Shown here: positions 1 to 11,857 of the stretch, piece by piece
How positions within the stretch are numbered: the stretch's first letter is position 1
Layout: each line of letters begins with the position of its first letter
From: Stereocaulon alpinum
Lineage: Eukaryota > Ascomycota > Lecanoromycetes > Lecanorales > Stereocaulaceae
Reading direction: 5' to 3'
Assembly (NCBI GenBank): GCA_018257865.1
Contig: JAEUBA010000074.1
Location: forward strand, 62,001-126,000
DNA: 64,000 bases
Notes under the pieces: model-generated
Told to the model about the DNA's origin: nothing
Seen by the model: only the letters and a program-made list of their open reading frames with translations
Databases searched by the model: none
Position numbers and translations under genes: made by a program

Positions 1-1057
1 GCTTTGAGGAAGAGGACATCTCGATACGAAGAAGTGGAGGAGAACGTGAGAGACCTCGCGAAAGGTCTCGGGAAACCCATAGAGGAGACTACGACGACAT
101 CACCTTCCGACACGACGACAGCCATGGACGACACCGGGACTCGATCGTTATCAGACACAAAGAGAGGTCGCCGTCACCGGAGCCTCTGCCACCACCCGCA
201 CCACCCGCGAGAGAACCCGAGCCTATAAAACCTCCACCAGTCATTCAGGAAGTGATCACCCATCACCGCGACATTTATCATGGTTAGCCAGCTTCAACAT
301 ATGCGTTTCATGGACCTGCTAACGTCTTATAAGTCGAACGAGCTCCAGAGCCACCACGACCGCGAACTCCACCCAAGCCTCGCTCACCTTCCCCAGTCCG
401 TGAAGAGCGGATAGAGATCAAGCGCAGGCGAGTCACTTATATCTTGAGTTCTGTTGTCTACTTCGCGACTGACTTCTACTTCGTAGTGGGGATCGAAATG
501 GCCGCCATTACGATGAAGACATTATTTTCGAGCGCGAAACTGGTACCCGGCCTCGATTAGAAGGGGTTCGCCGTGGCTCGCACTACGACGAGGTAGAAGA
601 ATCCCGCGAAATCGCCATCTTCGATACGAGAGACCGAGGACGACGCTTTGAGGCCGAGAAATCCAATAAAGATCGCATGTGGACGGAAATCGAAAAGACC
701 CTCGTCAGTGAGGAAGCTATCAAAGAGGCTGGCTACGAATACGAACAAACCGAGACTCATTACTACGTCTTTGAGTATCTACGATACGTATGTCCCGACC
801 CCATACTCCCTTCCCTTAACCCCATCACCTCAACCAACTAACACCCACTCCAGGAGGACGTCGCCCGCCTCGTCGACATAACCGAAGACATCAAGCGTGA
901 CCGCCGCGAACGCATCCGCGAAATCGAAGCCGAGCGCGCATTCGCTGAGCGACCTCGACGTCCACTCGCACTACCGCCTCCCCCTTGGGACGAAGAAAGA
1001 GTCGTGGAGCGCGAGATTATCTATGATCGTGGACCGCCGCCGAGACGATATCGTTGA
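1..1057 (+). CDS. DUF8035-like fungal protein, 3' part
   Basis: The gene enters from the left edge, so its start is missing. The model is exons 3-282, 334-427, 487-787 and 854-1057, which join in one frame for 293 codons including the stop. The N-terminal part seen is Arg/Glu/Pro-rich and charged, with a VITHHRDI motif. The last two exons hold the conserved segment: MWTEIEKTLVSEEAI, then GYEYEQTETHYYVFEYLRY, then EDVARLVDITEDIKRDRRER. This order matches, from memory, the C-terminal region of fungal DUF8035 proteins, whose function is unknown. Intron 1 (283-333) has a GCTAAC branch site. Intron 2 (428-486) only fits as a GC-AG intron (AG|GCGAGT). Intron 3 is GTATGT...CAG. Family call is fairly sure; no function is proposed. 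Confidence 0.7.
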
Positions 1058-1439
1058 GATGAGATGGATAGATGGTTGGCATTCTTTATTTGGCTGAGAT
1101 TGCCATGATGGGGGCATAAGTTGGGGGAGACGAGATGAGATGCAGATGCGGTAGCACATAGGCATGATACCTACGATAATGATAGCAAGGATGGATGGAC
1201 ATTATATGCGATGCTCCTCTGGAGCGTAGATTACGAATTGAATGAATGCGCTGCCCATGTTTCAGGACCAGAAGCTGCTGCTTCCAGCTCGGGCAATAAT
1301 TCCCAGTCAGGAAAAGACTCAATTGGCGCGTGGCTCTTGGTATACAAGACGAAAAACGCCATGTCCATCAGCCCCTAGATCTAGACACATCCCAAACGCC
1401 TCTTCCCCCAAAACACCCATATGAATACGCCGCCTATAT
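1058..1439. other. Intergenic, convergent 3' ends
   Basis: This stretch separates the 3' ends of two convergent genes. Only short open frames overlapping the GAP gene in other frames are present. I see no gene and no clear terminator motif. Confidence 0.5.
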
Positions 1440-4400
1440 TTACCGCTCAAACTCCACCTTGCCCTTTGCTGGTGTGAGATTGAAATCTCCTGTAGTATCC
1501 TCCAGTGCGCCCAAAAGATCTTCCTCGACCTCTTTGTTACCGCCTCTACCGACGCCAACGACCGCTTCCTCTCCCTCTAGCAGTTCCCTGTCTCCTTCTC
1601 TTACGCTCCTCCTATCGGATTCGAGGCCGTATCCGGCCTTCTCGTCTTCGTCGTCCATGTCGGCCTCACTTGACCGCTGCAATGCGCTTCTTTCCATCTC
1701 TCTTTGCGCTTCATCCATTCTCTTTCTTACTTCCCCCGCGACCCTCATGCCATCACTGACGATGTTGTCTAGCACCCCTCTTAATCCCTTCGCGGGTGGT
1801 ACGATCCCTCCTCTTGGCGCAGCGGATAGAGCAGGGCTGGTGGGTGACGAGAAGGTTGTAAGGGTCGTTTGTGAAGTGTGGGCAGGATGGTCGGACAAGT
1901 GGAAGGACTCTGGGAAGGATGATTCGAAGAACTGTTGGAGAAGCTCGTCGGCGAGGATCACCATTCTGAAGGTGGGAAGGGTGATATGGAGGGGGTTGGC
2001 TGGGTCGAGGGCGAGGTTGGCGGAGTGTTTGGAGGAAGGTTTCATTATATGATGATCTAAGGAGGATGTTCGACGAGGGAGGCTAGTGGGCGTTGCTTCT
2101 GAAGGCGGGACTTGATCGGATGGGCTTGTGACCTTGGGGCCAAGGTCTAAGAGATCTTCCTCAGAGTCGGAGTCGCCGACGGTGAAGTTGTCCAAACTGG
2201 CGTTGAGGCTTGGGTCTGGAGATCTAGCAGTGCCGTTGCTTTGGTTTTGAGGGTGATCTGGGTCGGCATATTCGAAGCAGCGGCGAATAAAGGCACTGAC
2301 GCTGCTGAGGAATCTCTCATCTGCGCTCGAGTTTGTCGATTCGGCATTCTCGTTGATCGTTGAAGTCGAGGATGGAGTTGGGCTTCCTCCAAGACCCCGT
2401 CGTGTTAGAAAAAGAAGAGCTTCTGAAATGCGCAAGATGCCTTCTCGGTCAACCTTGCCATCGTTGTCATCATCATACAAATCAAAGAAATAGCTGATGC
2501 TCGCCATGATGTCTCTCGTCCCCTTGACATGGGCGATCCCTGTAACAATATCCTGTAGGCTCAGACCATCATTGTCATCTTTGTTCCATTTCCCGTATAA
2601 GCGTTGCATGAAGTCGTGATCTGCAGGCTCCGCATTCCCGGCGCCCCAAAGGGACAATGCAAAGCTCTGGGCTTTCCCGCTATGTCCTGAGTATATACTG
2701 CCTTCGTTCTCTGAGACAGAATCTTTATGTGAAGCTGTTGGTGCGTCTGTAATGGCCCACCTGGTAACGCCAGCAAGGAACTCTCTGAAACCGTCATAAT
2801 TCATCAGCGTTGGGCTTGGACCGAGGCCTACTCTACCTATCTCGATACTAGAGTTGCCGGGGCCGCCGGTCACCATTTCTGTGGCCATGTTTCTGCTGGC
2901 CTTTGCACGCCTGTCTGACTCTTCACGCATGACTTGCGTGCGCTGCTCTCGCTCATACAAGATACCGTAAAAACGATCATAGAGGAAGCCCAGATCATCG
3001 ACACTTAAGCGTTTACTGTCAGGCCCAAGGTTTCGTATTGAGGTTCGTTTGGCAAAGCTTTCAATGTTGTCCAGGACGGCATCCTTATGCTTCGCTCGTT
3101 GCTCTGAGATTGTGCTTTGAGTAATGCCGGCGAACTCCTTGAACGCCACCACCATGAGTTCTTGGAACTTCGTAACAGCTCGAAGTTTCTCATTCTCTGA
3201 TGTTGGGTGTGCAGACTCATCTAGGTGAGAGAAGTAAGTTTTGAGTATCGATATGAATGTACCATCGTCGGTTATGTCGAGTAGTTCCTCCCCATTGATC
3301 CTCAAGATAGCGAGACCAACTTGGAACAGTACCTTTGGGCCTTCCAGAAAGAAGACGTCAAGAACCCGAAATGCAAATACAAGAGGCATGGAATTGATAT
3401 ACAAGGAAAGGAACCAAGGCAGTGAGACAACGGACAACTGTACGTCGGATTTCACGAGATGATCCCAAAGTATCGGCATTGTTCTTTCGACTAGGGATTC
3501 GAAGACACGTTGATCCAGAAGCGTACCGTACATCGTTTGGGAGTAGTAGCCTGGGAGGAGTCGATCGCACAGGACAGAGAGGAGAAAGAATGCTTGCGAC
3601 TCCGACATATAACTATTCCTATCAGTATGGTCAAGCATTCAAAGGCGTGTATCTCACATCAAGAGTGCTGCAACCACAATGTTCATTGCTTGACAGTAAC
3701 CAACCTCCTCATTGGTCCAGCTATAGGCTGTAAGGACTCGCCGCAATCTCCCAATGCCTTCTTCGCTCTGAAAGCCAGGGTATTCGGGAAGGCTTCGATT
3801 CAGGTCTTTTTCAATTTCATCAATAGCCAGAGACTCACGACCTGAAAACTTTGACAGGGTATCGGCGAACAATTTCGGCTTCTGCAGCCGCAAGTACAAT
3901 GATCCCGATGTAAGCTCCCAGACCTCTCCACGAAGACGGTTGGGCAGGCCAACGCGGATGAGCTTGTGGAATGTGGGTTGGCGGATAAGAGTGGCATTCC
4001 GACCATTGTCTATACATCCTCTAAGCGCTGTTGACTGCTACCATTCTCGGACTTACCTCTAAGATACTCCCTCCATAACCTCATCTTGCTCTGCTCCCTC
4101 AGCTTTTTGGGGTCACCTGGGTACCTGAACACCATACCGAGGCCAGCATCTGGCGGCTCTTTCATGCCCTTGGCTGTCATAGCGGTCTCCCTTTCAGCCT
4201 TGTTGGCTCCCGAAAAAAGATACTCAGAGTAACACTCGCTTATGACCGCTTTCAGATTCTCAACCTCCTTGATACCGTCTCGTAGACCTTTCCTCAAACC
4301 ATCACAAAAGCGTTCGGATGCTTGCCGGCTCCCTGCAAGCTGCACGGTAAAGCGCTGCGCGTCGCTTGAGCTGCCGTGCTTGCCGACCAATGTAGTGAAG

Positions 4401-4876
4401 CCGTTCCATGTCGTGATAGCCAACGCGAAGAGGCTATTGGCCGTCTGTAGCCTTTCCACCCTGCGAATTGCACACAATGGTAGCGTAAACCCGTTACCTG
4501 CAGGTCCGGCGCTTTGAGTGTGACCTGTGAACGCGCTTGAAGCTTGTGTGCTTGCACTAGGGTGGAAGCTCGTAGGCTGTGTCGAGAAGCACAGGAAGCT
4601 CTCGCTCAGGTGCAGCTTACCCACGTATGTATTTCCTCGCTCTTGCAGCTTCTCTTTCTCTCTGGCCGCCGTTACTGAAGACCTGAAGCTTGATGGTGCG
4701 GATAGGGACAATTCGGCTGTGATCTCATGTAATGGCGACTGAGAATCTGGGAGGCGGAATTGAAGGCGGAACAAGGCTGCTTTCGAAGGTGTTCCATCGG
4801 GGCTTCTGACGTTCTGTAGTGTAGTAGAGTCAATGAGTGACTGGGCCTTCTGAACAAGCGAATTGAACGTGAACAT
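1440..4876 (-). CDS. GYP2: Rab GTPase-activating protein, TBC domain with EF-hands (Gyp2 type)
   Basis: Exons 4876-4057, 4009-3658 and 3612-1440 join in frame to 1,114 residues. The order is an N-terminal GRAM-like region beginning MFTFNSLVQKAQ, a TBC (Rab-GAP) domain from about residue 285 to 520 with LIRVGLPNRLRGEVW, an YSWTNEEVGYCQAMN block and LLSVLCDRLLPGYY, then two EF-hand-like loops near residues 735-785 (DDNDGLSLQDIV and DDDNDGKVDREGI), and a disordered acidic tail. Proteins of this type accelerate GTP hydrolysis on Ypt/Rab GTPases in membrane traffic. Both introns have canonical ends (GTAAGT...TAG and GTGAGA...TAG, 47 and 45 bp). The start is the first ATG and fits the family N-terminus. 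The 3' end faces the gene on the left; the 5' side is divergent from the next gene. Confidence 0.9.
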
Positions 4877-5561
4877 GGCTGAGCCATGCAGTTGTGATGG
4901 TAGCTGTCGATCGTGGAGGGCGAAACATGTAATTGCGGAAAGCGTAGAGGCTACTCATTACAAAGCCGGACACCTGAGTGAGACCCAGCGTGCGTGGGAT
5001 GGTCAATCGGAGGACATCTAAACGTCCAGGAAGTACAGTACTCCGTAAGTTAACCGTAAACTATCTTAGTGGTTCGCTGTATGAAACCTTGGCATCTCCT
5101 GACCTCGCCTCATCCCTTAACGTGGTCAATCGCGAATTCTCATGTATAGCTATATCAAATTTGAATTATTCGCTATGCAGCCTGCATTCGCGAGAATTCG
5201 TGATCCAGCCAGCACAACCTCGGCTAGAGGCTCCCATTTCATAGAGCCCAAGAATGTGACTATAAGAGCCCTTTGTTCTTTTAAAAGAGTATTTGCTCAA
5301 GTCATTACGAAATGTGTTGATTTCCTGTATGAGAGACTACTGCCAAATGTTGTCTTTCTCGTGTGTCCAAATCCGGCCATTGGGCAGTCCATCCTTAACA
5401 AAGCCATGTCCAAATCATCATCTTCAATGCGTAGATTGCCTCCTTTTGGAGAATGGGCAGCGGGAAGCTTGGTACTAGGCACCTGAGATGTAGCTGCTGC
5501 CTGTCCACCGAGTCCTCGGACACTACAGAATCGCTCATTCACTTCTCGTTGATCCGCGGCA
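4877..5561. promoter_or_regulatory. Divergent intergenic region
   Basis: These 685 bp lie between two divergently transcribed genes (Rab GAP on the left strand, coiled-coil protein to the right) and must hold both promoters. Short open frames here have no recognisable content. No individual element is certain. Confidence 0.45.
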
Positions 5562-7633
5562 ATGTCTCAATCTCCGAACCGCGATGAAGCTCAAAGTCCG
5601 CGATCACCCATCGCACAATCTCACTTCAATCACGACAACTACAACGACGACAATAACACCACCACCTCCTCAAACCGAGAGACGTTACCAAGACGCGGGC
5701 ACTATCGCCTACAATCCGCAGACATGGATATTCATCAGCTACGCTTCGAAAATGATGGACTCTACGGCCAGAACGATCACCTACAAGAGAACATCAGAAA
5801 ATTAGAAGGCGAAGTGAAAATTTTGAAGTCGAACTTATCCAACGCAAACGCACACACAGAGCAAGGCAACACTGCATTTGCCAGGCTCGAGAAGGCACAC
5901 AACCTACTTCAGGCGGCACATAGCAAAAATCAAGAGACTCACAAGGCAGAACTCGATGACTTGAAGCACAAATATAGTAGTTTGGCGGGCTCAGTCAGTG
6001 GTACAGACAGAGCCAAAGGGCGGATGGAGACCGCTTTGGCAGAGGCGAAGAATCTATTGAAGGTGAGCCCATCCAACTTTCGGGCTATTGAATATCCATT
6101 CCATCCGCATCATTTTCTGGACACATATCGTTGGGCAACCCTTTGGCTTTTTATGCTTTCCTTCGATCATACAATGTGTTCCTTGGTGAGATACTTGGTT
6201 CAGCACCCCTATCTTAATGCAGGACCAGCTTTGCATGCTTTGTATCTGAAGCATCCATCGCTTCTCAGATAATGCTCCTTGTATGATGCTGATTCGGAGG
6301 TACACAGATGTCACAGGATCGCAACTCACATCTGGAAGATAAATTAGCTAGAGACCCCACGACCACCGAGAAGCATTTCGAGACTCTCGCTGAGGAGATG
6401 TCCACCCAGATGCAAGGGCTGCAAGAGGAATTAGCAAGTCTCCAGAAGACAATTCGCAACAAAGATACCCAGATCGATGACCTCAAAGCCGTGAACAAAA
6501 AGGAGAAGAACGAAAAGAGGAACATGAGCAGGGATATCAGTGAACTCAAAACCAGCAAGGCGAAGCTCCTAGAATCCTTCAAGAGAACGGAAGCTGAACT
6601 TGCGCTATTGAACGCACGCATTCCCGATGGGAATGCCAACCTAGAACACATGACAGATGACGACTCCAGATCGGAGATGAGCTGCGACAAAGAGGCAACG
6701 CCCCGTCAGCTGCTCGGCCGCTCGCTACGGTCTGAGATCGGCGGCAGCATTAGCTCAAGAGATCGTTCCCCAACAAAGTCAGCCTTCGGCGGCTCGACGC
6801 AGAGCGACTTGGATGCGAATGAGGTTGCTGAAGAAGCGAGACTTGACGATGAGACGATCACATGGACCAGCAAAGACGTTATTGGTCAGAAGATAGACGC
6901 TCGTTATGAAGCGGCTTTGAAGTGGGGAGCTGGAGATCAGACAGCTACAGGGAGCAACGAAGCCAACATGGTTGATAGGAGCGGGGCGCACGACGGATCG
7001 TTCGAGGATGGAGAAATCTGGCATGCTAGACGTTTGCTAGCTGCGCAGAGCAGCGAATACATCTCTGAAACTGGCTTAGGAGGTACAAATGGAACAGGCT
7101 GGGTTGCGGACAAATCAGACGTCCACGTTTCGGCAGCCACACAAGGCAGCGAACAAAATATTGCCAACGGGATAGGAGGCAACGACGCGCTATTCGACGT
7201 TGGAGATAGGCGGGAAGTGAGTGGATTCCCAACCACACACACCAGCGAAGACACGACTGCTACGAAGGCCCAAACAGAGATCTATGAAGTGATGGAGGAG
7301 CTGGGGAAAGCCAAGTTCTGGTCGGGGAAGATGATTGCAGGGGTCCTTATGTTCGCTGTTATGGCTATGGTATACATGGGGCTATGCTACTTCAACTGGT
7401 CACAAGGAAACGCAGCTATGAAAGAGAGATCGGTCTGGACGAAGGCCAACATGATTGGGAATGTTCAGCAACCTGGCGTGAAGGCTCAGATTCAGAGACA
7501 GATACTGTCTGCGTTGAGGATGATGAACAATGACGCTCGTGCGAGGGCTGGATGGTTCCCTCCAACAAAGACTCTCCACCTCCACCCGACGATGACTAAT
7601 TATGTGCCCGCGGCAAGCGCGGGACCGAGATGA
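5562..7633 (+). CDS. Coiled-coil protein with C-terminal membrane anchor, unknown function
   Basis: Exons 5562-6062 and 6308-7633 give 608 residues. The intron (6063-6307, 245 bp, GTGAGC...ACAG) is long for this window, but reading through it would hit a stop at 6270, and exon 2 resumes the same coiled-coil character. After a Ser/Asn/Thr-rich N-terminus, about residues 56-265 are rich in heptad-like Glu/Lys/Leu (RKLEGEVKILKSNL, LQEELASLQKTIR, SELKTSKAKLLESFKRTEAE). A disordered Gly/Ser/Asp section follows. One hydrophobic segment near residues 508-530 (KMIAGVLMFAVMAMVYMGL) precedes a 78-residue tail. This suggests a membrane-anchored tether or scaffold, possibly at the ER, Golgi or nuclear envelope (inference). 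I do not recognise the family. Confidence 0.75.
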
Positions 7634-7901
7634 GAAAGCGTTGGCGAGCTGCCTGTGCCCTCTTCTTTCGACTTCCCACAATCCATACCTGCCGGCTAGG
7701 CCACTTTTCTATGTACAGTACAGATTCTGAGCGGCGATGGAAACTTCTTCTCGGAGAGTTTCGGAGCTGTGACATGAATGCTTGTACTTCCTTTACATCT
7801 CCCGCCTGATCTATTCCAAGGAAGGCTCCCTTTGGGGGACCTCTTGAGGTTGAGAGACGGTGCCTCCTCTTGCGGAGCACTCTTCAACGCCCATCTTGCG
7901 G
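7634..7901. other. Intergenic 3' flank
   Basis: This is the 3' flank of the coiled-coil gene. Short minus-strand frames continue into the minisatellite but carry no recognisable domain. Confidence 0.4.
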
Positions 7902-8075
7902 TTCTTGGTGAGGTAGCACCTACCCTTCGGGGTAAGGAACTTTATCGAGGCCTGCCGGATTCTTGGTGAGGTAGCACCTACCTTTTGGTAAGGAACTTTG
8001 TCGAGAATTCGCGTGTTTCTTGGCGAGGTAACACCTACCCTTCGGGTAAGGAACTTCATCGAGGTTCGCGGAGAT
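7902..8075. repeat. 57-58 bp minisatellite, three copies, hairpin in each
   Basis: Copies begin at 7902, 7960 and 8017 with TTCTTGGYGAGGTARCACCT and run through GGTAAGGAACTTTRTCGAG. A degenerate fourth fragment (GTGAGGTAGGGCCTAC) lies near 8097-8113. Each copy has a short perfect hairpin: TACCC-TTCG-GGGTA (7921-7934), TACC-TTTT-GGTA (7979-7990) and TACCC-TTC-GGGTA (8036-8048). The unit lengths (58, then 57) shift any reading frame between copies, so the minus-strand open frame across it is unlikely to be a gene. Function unknown. Confidence 0.8.
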
Positions 8076-9681
8076 AGGAGACTGAGATGTTGTTCTGTGA
8101 GGTAGGGCCTACTTGATCATTCACCTTGTCTTCGGACCGGGAGTATAGTCGGGTAGGTGGAGATGTGGGTTGACAACGTACAGAAGACCGTGCTCTGGTT
8201 CGGGTGGTAGCTGGATGGAGGATTGAGGGTATAGGGGACTTCGGCCTGGGAGGGCATAGGCAGTGAGCTTTCGTGAGCATCTCTTTGGTTGGCTTTGCTG
8301 AAGCCGGGTTGCAATTTTTACGTCGTCTTCGTGGATAGTAGTCCTTTCAGCCTGCATGCGTGTTTGTAGATAGTGAAATCAGTGTTATCATCGAATTACA
8401 TGCATTTAACGTATGAAAAGAGTCCATAGTTGGTGGTGACACAGTGACAATCTAGACCCGCAAACGACCTTGCGGAACTCGGAGATCTACAGATTCATCG
8501 TTACTAATAAGCAGATGGTGGTGTTCACTTCATACTAGGAGCCTCAATAGTGCAGTAGTTCGATACATCAGGTAAACCAAGTCACTTGTTTAATGGGAGC
8601 ATCCCAGGGCATTCTCGTTTGCAGGGAGCTACAGGAGAACAGCCTCAAGGCATTACTCCTAGCTTTCATTGTGCTCGACAATGTCCGCTCCCGTCCCATC
8701 ACTTTCATCCTGGAACCTTCCGTTCGATCCTGAATCAAGGTAACAATAATTCATTTTGACTAGCTTCATGACAAGTAATGTCCGTAGCTCTACGACAGTA
8801 CATTCCTGTGCATGAACCAGCTAGTAAGTCATAATCACAGACCTCACAGCACTACAATAGACGTCTTGCTTTGGCATGAATCTTGCAAAATGTCTAGGAG
8901 AATATGGCCACTTCGTTGCTAACGCACAGGTGTTGCTAGCCTCAATCGGGCGTCGTTTTCGTTTTTCTTGGCAATATCAACCTCAACGTCTGCAAACGCT
9001 CCGTCCAAGCAGCCAACGGTCTATGATCGCTCCACTAACAGCTTCGTCACCTTTCAACGAATGATTCTGTTTCGCGCCTGTGGCAAAAGTGATAGGTAAA
9101 GGGTGATATCACATGGAGCCCAAAGTAGGCAAAGCTGAGCCTCCATCAAGTAAGGCGAGCACTAGCTCGGTGTGACTTTCTGTTGGGACTTCTATTTTCG
9201 GTGGACATTTCCCTTTATATCTCCATATGTAACATGACACAGACATTTTGCTCTCATGAAGAAATTGATAGCGTAATAGAGCTTTCACCGCAGGTACATG
9301 CCCTTCACCTGTTCAGATGGCTTTTTCCAGAGGTCTGATATCAAGGCGGTGTCTGATGTGGTATGTAGCATAAGTACCGTTTATGCATGCCTTACTTATT
9401 ACGAAACTCGGAGAAGACCGGAATGTTATGATTCGCTGGTTCTTAGCTTTACGATAGAATCAAAGCTTGACGCATTCGTAGCAGGAGTCAGTTGGGATCA
9501 CATGTTGGCAAGCTCTTGCTCCGTTCACAGTACCGGCCTGAAACCTAGTCGGGCAAAGTGTACGGTCTCATCTATGTCTCCCAGAAAAGCTGGGGCGAAC
9601 TTGACCATCGTCACCATCATGGCAGTGTTGATGGGTCTTCGCCTGAGCTACGGCTTCGATTGGAATACTCGTACATTCTGT
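8076..9681. other. Gene-poor interval before the small-protein array
   Basis: I see no convincing gene. The right half carries blocks shared with the upstream region of the second array member: GAGCTTTCACCGC at 9279-9291 (also 11259-11271), TCGGAGAAGACCG at 9408-9420 (also 11402-11414) and TCATGGCAGTGT at 9617-9628 (also 11574-11585). Confidence 0.5.
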
Positions 9682-9714
9682 GGATAGCCTCACCTTTTTG
9701 TGGTGTAATATAAA
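9682..9714 (+). promoter_or_regulatory. Array promoter module, member 1
   Basis: GGATAGCCTCACC at 9682 precedes a TATA box (TATAAA, 9709-9714) lying 175 bp before the ATG at 9884. The same box-plus-TATA arrangement is found before members 2, 3, 5 and 7, so it is probably their shared core promoter (inference). Confidence 0.6.
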
Positions 9715-9883
9715 GAACTGCATTATCCCCTTTATCATTCTAGCAGATCGTCTCACACAACCGTTCATTGTTTCCATCCCGACTTCAGATTCTGAAAAAA
9801 GGAAATCATATTGTCTACTCTCGATCGTTTTCCCAATAGCTCCAAGCTCACAGGACTCCCTTAAGAAAGCATCCACCCTCAAT

Positions 9884-10126
9884 ATGTGTTCATCTTGCCA
9901 GAGTCGCGCGGGCTCATCCAACTACGACAACGCCAATCACGGCTTCAATAGCGACTATACAGGCTACAACAATCGCTCATCTTCCCGCCAATATGGTGGC
10001 CACAAGTCAAGCGGTAATCGTGGAGCCCTGTGGTACTGCTGTCACTGCGGTCAATATGTCAATTACGACCTCTGTGGACAGAAATGCAACTTTTGTAATC
10101 ACAAGAAATGTTACAACTGCAGCTGA
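9884..10126 (+). CDS. Small cysteine-rich zinc-ribbon-like protein, array member 1 (type A)
   Basis: 80 residues. After MCSSC comes a Ser/Tyr/Gly/Asn-rich, low-complexity half, then a compact C-terminal motif WYCCHC-x12-CNFCNHKKCYNC. The pattern CCxC...CxxCxHxxCxxC gives enough Cys and His for one or two zinc sites. There is no signal peptide or membrane segment, so a cytosolic or nuclear protein is likely. The frame is open upstream to 9680, but the ATG at 9884 gives the same tail-to-TATA geometry as its paralogues. Members 2, 3 and 6 share the motif, with a largely different N-terminus. Role unknown; nucleic-acid or protein binding through the zinc motif is only a guess. Confidence 0.75.
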   Translation: MCSSCQSRAGSSNYDNANHGFNSDYTGYNNRSSSRQYGGHKSSGNRGALWYCCHCGQYVNYDLCGQKCNFCNHKKCYNCS

Positions 10127-11650
10127 TGCAAAGGGATCTTCAAGCAGGAGACCAGTGGACAACAGAACACTGGGACGGTCTTTATGGTGGTAACGATGAA
10201 TTTAAGAGCTTTTCCATTGCTTTGTTGAGCGCGTTCTTGGACATCCTGTGGGATGTGACGAAGGAGGAGACCAGGTATAGCAGCTACTGGGGCGGATTCT
10301 ACGATTGATTTCACGAGATTTTGAGGTTCTAAGCATTGCTTAGTGGAAGCGTTCTTCAACATGTCATGAGGCTGGAGGGAGGAGACCAGGTACAACAATA
10401 CTGGGATGGCTACACGGGCCTGGTAACAGATTGATCAAGAACAAGACCAGGTACAACGGCACTGGCATATTGCAACTTGGTGGCTTTAGCGTTGATGTAT
10501 TTTATGTTCCGTTTGCGATTTGAGGTTTCCAGAGTGTAGGTATTCGATGACTTTTATATTGCTTTCCTGTTTGCTTCGTTTCGAATGCGATATTTGCCGA
10601 GGTACCTTTTACAGCGAGCAAAAGCCTAGACTTCTCCCCTGGGTGCAGAAACTCCGATTGTCTTCAAAAAGGTATTGAGATAATGTACTAGACGGCGAAG
10701 CCGTCCACTTGTAAGTTTCGGGTTGTCAGCAACTTCGATGCCTGCAACAGGAGCTCCCTTCAGCTCGCCTTCAATGGGGTCCAACTCCGCATTTATTTAA
10801 GCTATGGAACAATCCCGTAGATAGAATATGTTGAGAACTTCATCACCTACAATTTTGCTCGCAACAAACATGTACAGACCTTTACCTTCGGAAATATACG
10901 GTAGCTCACCAAAGGCCCTGAGTATTATAGTCCTTCACTAGTCTTAAATGGGCGTAGGCTCCCTTTTAGCGCTATACTGATCGTAAATTTCTGGAGTAGG
11001 ATCATCCAAGCAAACGACGATGCACATCAGCGATACAATTTTCAGATTCGTTGCCTTCAGCTCAACAACTTTGATTTTGCGCCAGTTGGGACAGCAATGC
11101 TGCAAAGAAATGCTCACGTGTGACACGTGACGCTAAGCTCCGCCCCTGATATAAGGCAAACATGAGGCCGGTAAAGTTACTTACGATGACTGCTGCTTTC
11201 GGTCATACATTATGGATTCATTCCCATCGTTTATGACACATTACGCTCAAGTCCGCTCGAGCTTTCACCGCTTCTCCATTTTTGCTGTCGTCCTGATCGG
11301 TAACATCAAGATCGCATTCCTAGGGCGTTTGTCCCTTAGACATCAAGCTCATGTACTAAGAGCAAGCATCCCTTGGTTCATGCCCGATCTCTTTACAGCT
11401 ATCGGAGAAGACCGAGTCGATGTTTTCCACGCATGTTGAAGCTTTACATGGCCGTAGCAATGGCATGAAATTCGTGCCCCTTGGCATCTGTACTTCTACC
11501 CTTTTTCGGTAAGTCAGTCATTCGGTCTCTACTTTTGCTTCGGAGTAGTTGCGCCGGGCTTTTACCGTCCTTTTCATGGCAGTGTAAATGGATCACCCCA
11601 AATATCAAAGCAAGAGGGATAGCTTTGATTGGGGTTTCTGTACGGTCTAC
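10127..11650. other. Intergenic, array unit 1 to 2
   Basis: The left part holds four copies of a short dispersed repeat (separate entries). GACGGC-GAA-GCCGTC near 10690 forms a small hairpin. From about 10960 the sequence resembles that starting near 12910 (GCGCTATA...GCGTAAAT-like blocks), marking the start of a duplicated unit. Two CACGTG boxes lie at 11115-11120 and 11124-11129. No other gene is seen. Confidence 0.5.
10147..10466 (+). repeat. Dispersed 25-bp repeat, four copies after member 1
   Basis: Copies at 10147-10175, 10266-10292, 10381-10405 and 10441-10466 approximate GAGACCAGGTACAACA followed by NTACTGG. The first copy has GTGGACAACAGAACAC in the middle. Two further copies follow member 2. 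They sit only downstream of array genes, suggesting a shared 3' UTR element or remnants of repeated duplication. Confidence 0.65.
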
Positions 11651-11682
11651 GAATAGCCTCGCTTTCCTCGAAGACTATTAAA
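11651..11682 (+). promoter_or_regulatory. Array promoter module, member 2
   Basis: GAATAGCCTCGCTTTC at 11651 precedes a TATA-like TATTAAA (11676-11682), 182 bp before the ATG at 11858. The wider block, including TACGGTCTAC just upstream, matches TATGGTCTGC before member 3. Confidence 0.6.
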
Positions 11683-11857
11683 CATTCGACGTCCCTCTAT
11701 ACCCTCTTGCAGCTCATCTCATACAAGTATCTTCCTATATATCCATATCAGATAACAAAGCTCTTTGTATTGCACAATCTCCGTCTTGCAAAGATATCCA
11801 TACAATATCCTCCTCCTTACAACAGGATCCACCAATATCAAGATCACTCCTCTCACG

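Noticed and set aside
1330..2052. 240-codon + strand frame
   Set aside because: It is the antisense shadow of the Ser/Glu-rich tail of the Rab GAP gene.
7811..8059. 82-codon minus-strand open frame with repeated KFLT...TSPR segments
   Set aside because: It lies on the 57-58 bp minisatellite; the change in unit length shifts the frame between copies, so the repeated peptide is not consistent coding sequence.
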